64,000 nucleotides of DNA, taken from NCBI RefSeq assembly GCF_009827615.1, contig NZ_WTYU01000001.1, positions 765,001 to 829,000 of the forward strand, given 5' to 3'. Positions 63,004 to 64,000 of the stretch are shown in pieces. Origin of the DNA: Allopontixanthobacter confluentis. Its GTDB lineage: Bacteria > Pseudomonadota > Alphaproteobacteria > Sphingomonadales > Sphingomonadaceae. How positions within the stretch are numbered: the first letter of the stretch is position 1; each line of letters starts with the position of its first letter. The notes beneath the pieces were generated by a model, which worked only from the letters and a program-made list of their open reading frames with translations, searched no databases and had not been told where the DNA came from. Made by a program: the position numbers and the translations under genes.

Positions 63004-63483
63004 TTACAGCTTGCCAAGCATGTATTCAGCGGAACTTACTGAAAAATCCCCCGGCTGTTCGACGTTGATCTGTTCGACCACACCATCATTCACCACCATG
63101 GAATAACGCTGGCTGCGGCCGCCCATGCCGAAGGCGCTGAAATCTGCATCAAGGCCGATGGCCTTCGCAAAATCGCCATTGCCGTCGGCCAGCATGGCAA
63201 TGTCGTCAGACCCGCTGGCGCTGTTCCACGCGCCCAGCACGAAGGCGTCATTCACCGCTGTGCAGGCGATTTCGTCGATGCCCTTGGCTTTCAGTTCGTC
63301 AGCTTTTTCGACGAAACCGGGCAAATGCCGTGCAGAACAGGTTGGCGTGTAAGCCCCGGGGACGGAGAAAAGCGCAACTTTCTTGCCCGCGAAATAATCG
63401 CTCGACTGGACCTGTTCCGGTCCTTCTGCCGTCGCTTTAACCAGCTTGATGTCGGGCAGTTTGTCGCCAACTGAAATTGTCAT
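63004..63483 (-). CDS. Peroxiredoxin, Prx5/type II
   Basis: 159-residue thiol peroxidase. The active site is PGAYTPTCSARHLPGF with peroxidatic Cys49; Cys74 in IACTAV lies 25 residues later, as the second Cys of type II peroxiredoxins. It reduces hydrogen peroxide and organic peroxides using glutathione or thioredoxin systems, both represented in this window. The ATG at 63483 follows AAAGGA. A promoter match lies upstream. Confidence 0.92.
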   Translation of the reverse strand: MTISVGDKLPDIKLVKATAEGPEQVQSSDYFAGKKVALFSVPGAYTPTCSARHLPGFVEKADELKAKGIDEIACTAVNDAFVLGAWNSASGSDDIAMLADGNGDFAKAIGLDADFSAFGMGGRSQRYSMVVNDGVVEQINVEQPGDFSVSSAEYMLGKL

Positions 63484-63521
63484 AACGTAATTTCCTTTCG
63501 TGCAGGGTTGCTTGCGCAACA

Positions 63522-63549
63522 GATATAGTGGGCTGCCGCGCGCCGACAA
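63522..63549 (-). promoter_or_regulatory. Candidate promoter for the peroxiredoxin gene
   Basis: On the minus strand, TTGTCG (63549-63544), 16 bases, TATATC (63527-63522). An inverted repeat GTTGC-TTGC-GCAAC (63507-63520) follows at the expected start of transcription and could be an operator. Pattern only. Confidence 0.4.
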
Positions 63550-63559
63550 TGATAACATG

Positions 63560-63579
63560 ATATAAAGATCGCTTTATAT
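63560..63579. promoter_or_regulatory. ATATAAAG-ATCG-CTTTATAT palindrome upstream of ahcY
   Basis: Eight-base perfect arms with a four-base centre, about 90 bases before the ahcY start. The form and the target gene recall binding sites of ArsR-type regulators that sense S-adenosylhomocysteine (SahR) in proteobacteria. It is also close enough to affect the divergent peroxiredoxin promoter. Confidence 0.5.
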
Positions 63580-63623
63580 TTGCCACCTGCGGGGTGACCC
63601 GCTACATGCGCCGCGACTTTTAA

Positions 63624-64000
<377 letters not shown>

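Noticed and set aside
63589-63602. GCGGG-GTGA-CCCGC hairpin in the ahcY leader as an S-adenosylhomocysteine riboswitch
   Set aside because: The conserved core of that riboswitch is not recognisable and the stem is short; the nearby palindrome is a better control candidate.

Overview
The window looks like ordinary chromosomal DNA from an alphaproteobacterium of the order Sphingomonadales, most likely the Erythrobacteraceae or a close relative. The evidence is the kind of genes and their order: a C4-type 5-aminolevulinate synthase (hemA), an AspRS with non-discriminating signature residues, a carboxyspermidine polyamine route with an ornithine decarboxylase leader, Flp pilins, a 531-residue isocitrate lyase, and moderately GC-rich coding. 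The species cannot be named from this sequence alone. No insertion sequence, integrase island, prophage, CRISPR array or rRNA was seen. Coding density is very high and no gene-free stretch exceeds about 300 bases.

Layout. 0-8 kb: the 3' end of pgsA, then oxyR and rnd (minus strand), aspS, acpP-fabF-mltG with a 2H phosphoesterase, and tRNA-Met. 8-12 kb: a RamB/ScfR-type regulator divergent from aceA, then a GNAT acetyltransferase. 12-19 kb: otsB, a GH15 hydrolase and otsA, a lone receiver protein, a tyrosine phosphatase, trxB and two MAPEG proteins. 19-25 kb: a threonine/serine dehydratase-like gene and the polyamine set (carboxyspermidine dehydrogenase, nspC, ornithine decarboxylase with a structured leader). 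24-31 kb: a PAS-GGDEF-EAL-PilZ protein, hemA, murI, plsY and dprA. 31-38 kb: topA with a histone-like tail, a 60-residue basic protein, the lepB-rnc-era operon, and pgi. 38-50 kb: glutathione reductase, an epimerase gene interrupted by an in-frame stop, an SDR, and the propionyl-CoA to succinyl-CoA operon (pccB, epimerase, enoyl-CoA hydratase/isomerase, GST, mutase, bioB, pccA). 50-58 kb: a CsaA-like protein, aroK-aroB, two unassigned envelope proteins, xerD, accA and an M48 lipoprotein. 58-64 kb: two Flp pilins, a Nudix hydrolase, tRNA-Arg, a hemerythrin/phospholipase D/folE group, a PA2169-type protein, a small membrane protein, a peroxiredoxin and the start of ahcY.

How the genes work together. 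Two carbon-assimilation blocks stand out. The glyoxylate-cycle gene aceA faces a short-chain acyl-CoA-type regulator. The methylmalonyl-CoA pathway is encoded in one tightly overlapping operon that also carries biotin synthase, the maker of the carboxylase cofactor. Stress-protection functions (OxyR, trehalose synthesis, thioredoxin reductase, glutathione reductase, peroxiredoxin, hemerythrin) are spread through the window. Many genes overlap by ATGA or GTGA, which suggests translational coupling. Several starts are GTG or TTG, chosen from ribosome-binding sites and family start positions.

I found no convincing undescribed defence or mobile system. The most interesting signals are the in-frame TAG in the epimerase gene, a 17-bp perfect palindrome holding the stop codons of two convergent genes, the four-domain c-di-GMP protein, the biotin synthase inside the propionyl-CoA operon, and several candidate cis-regulatory elements.
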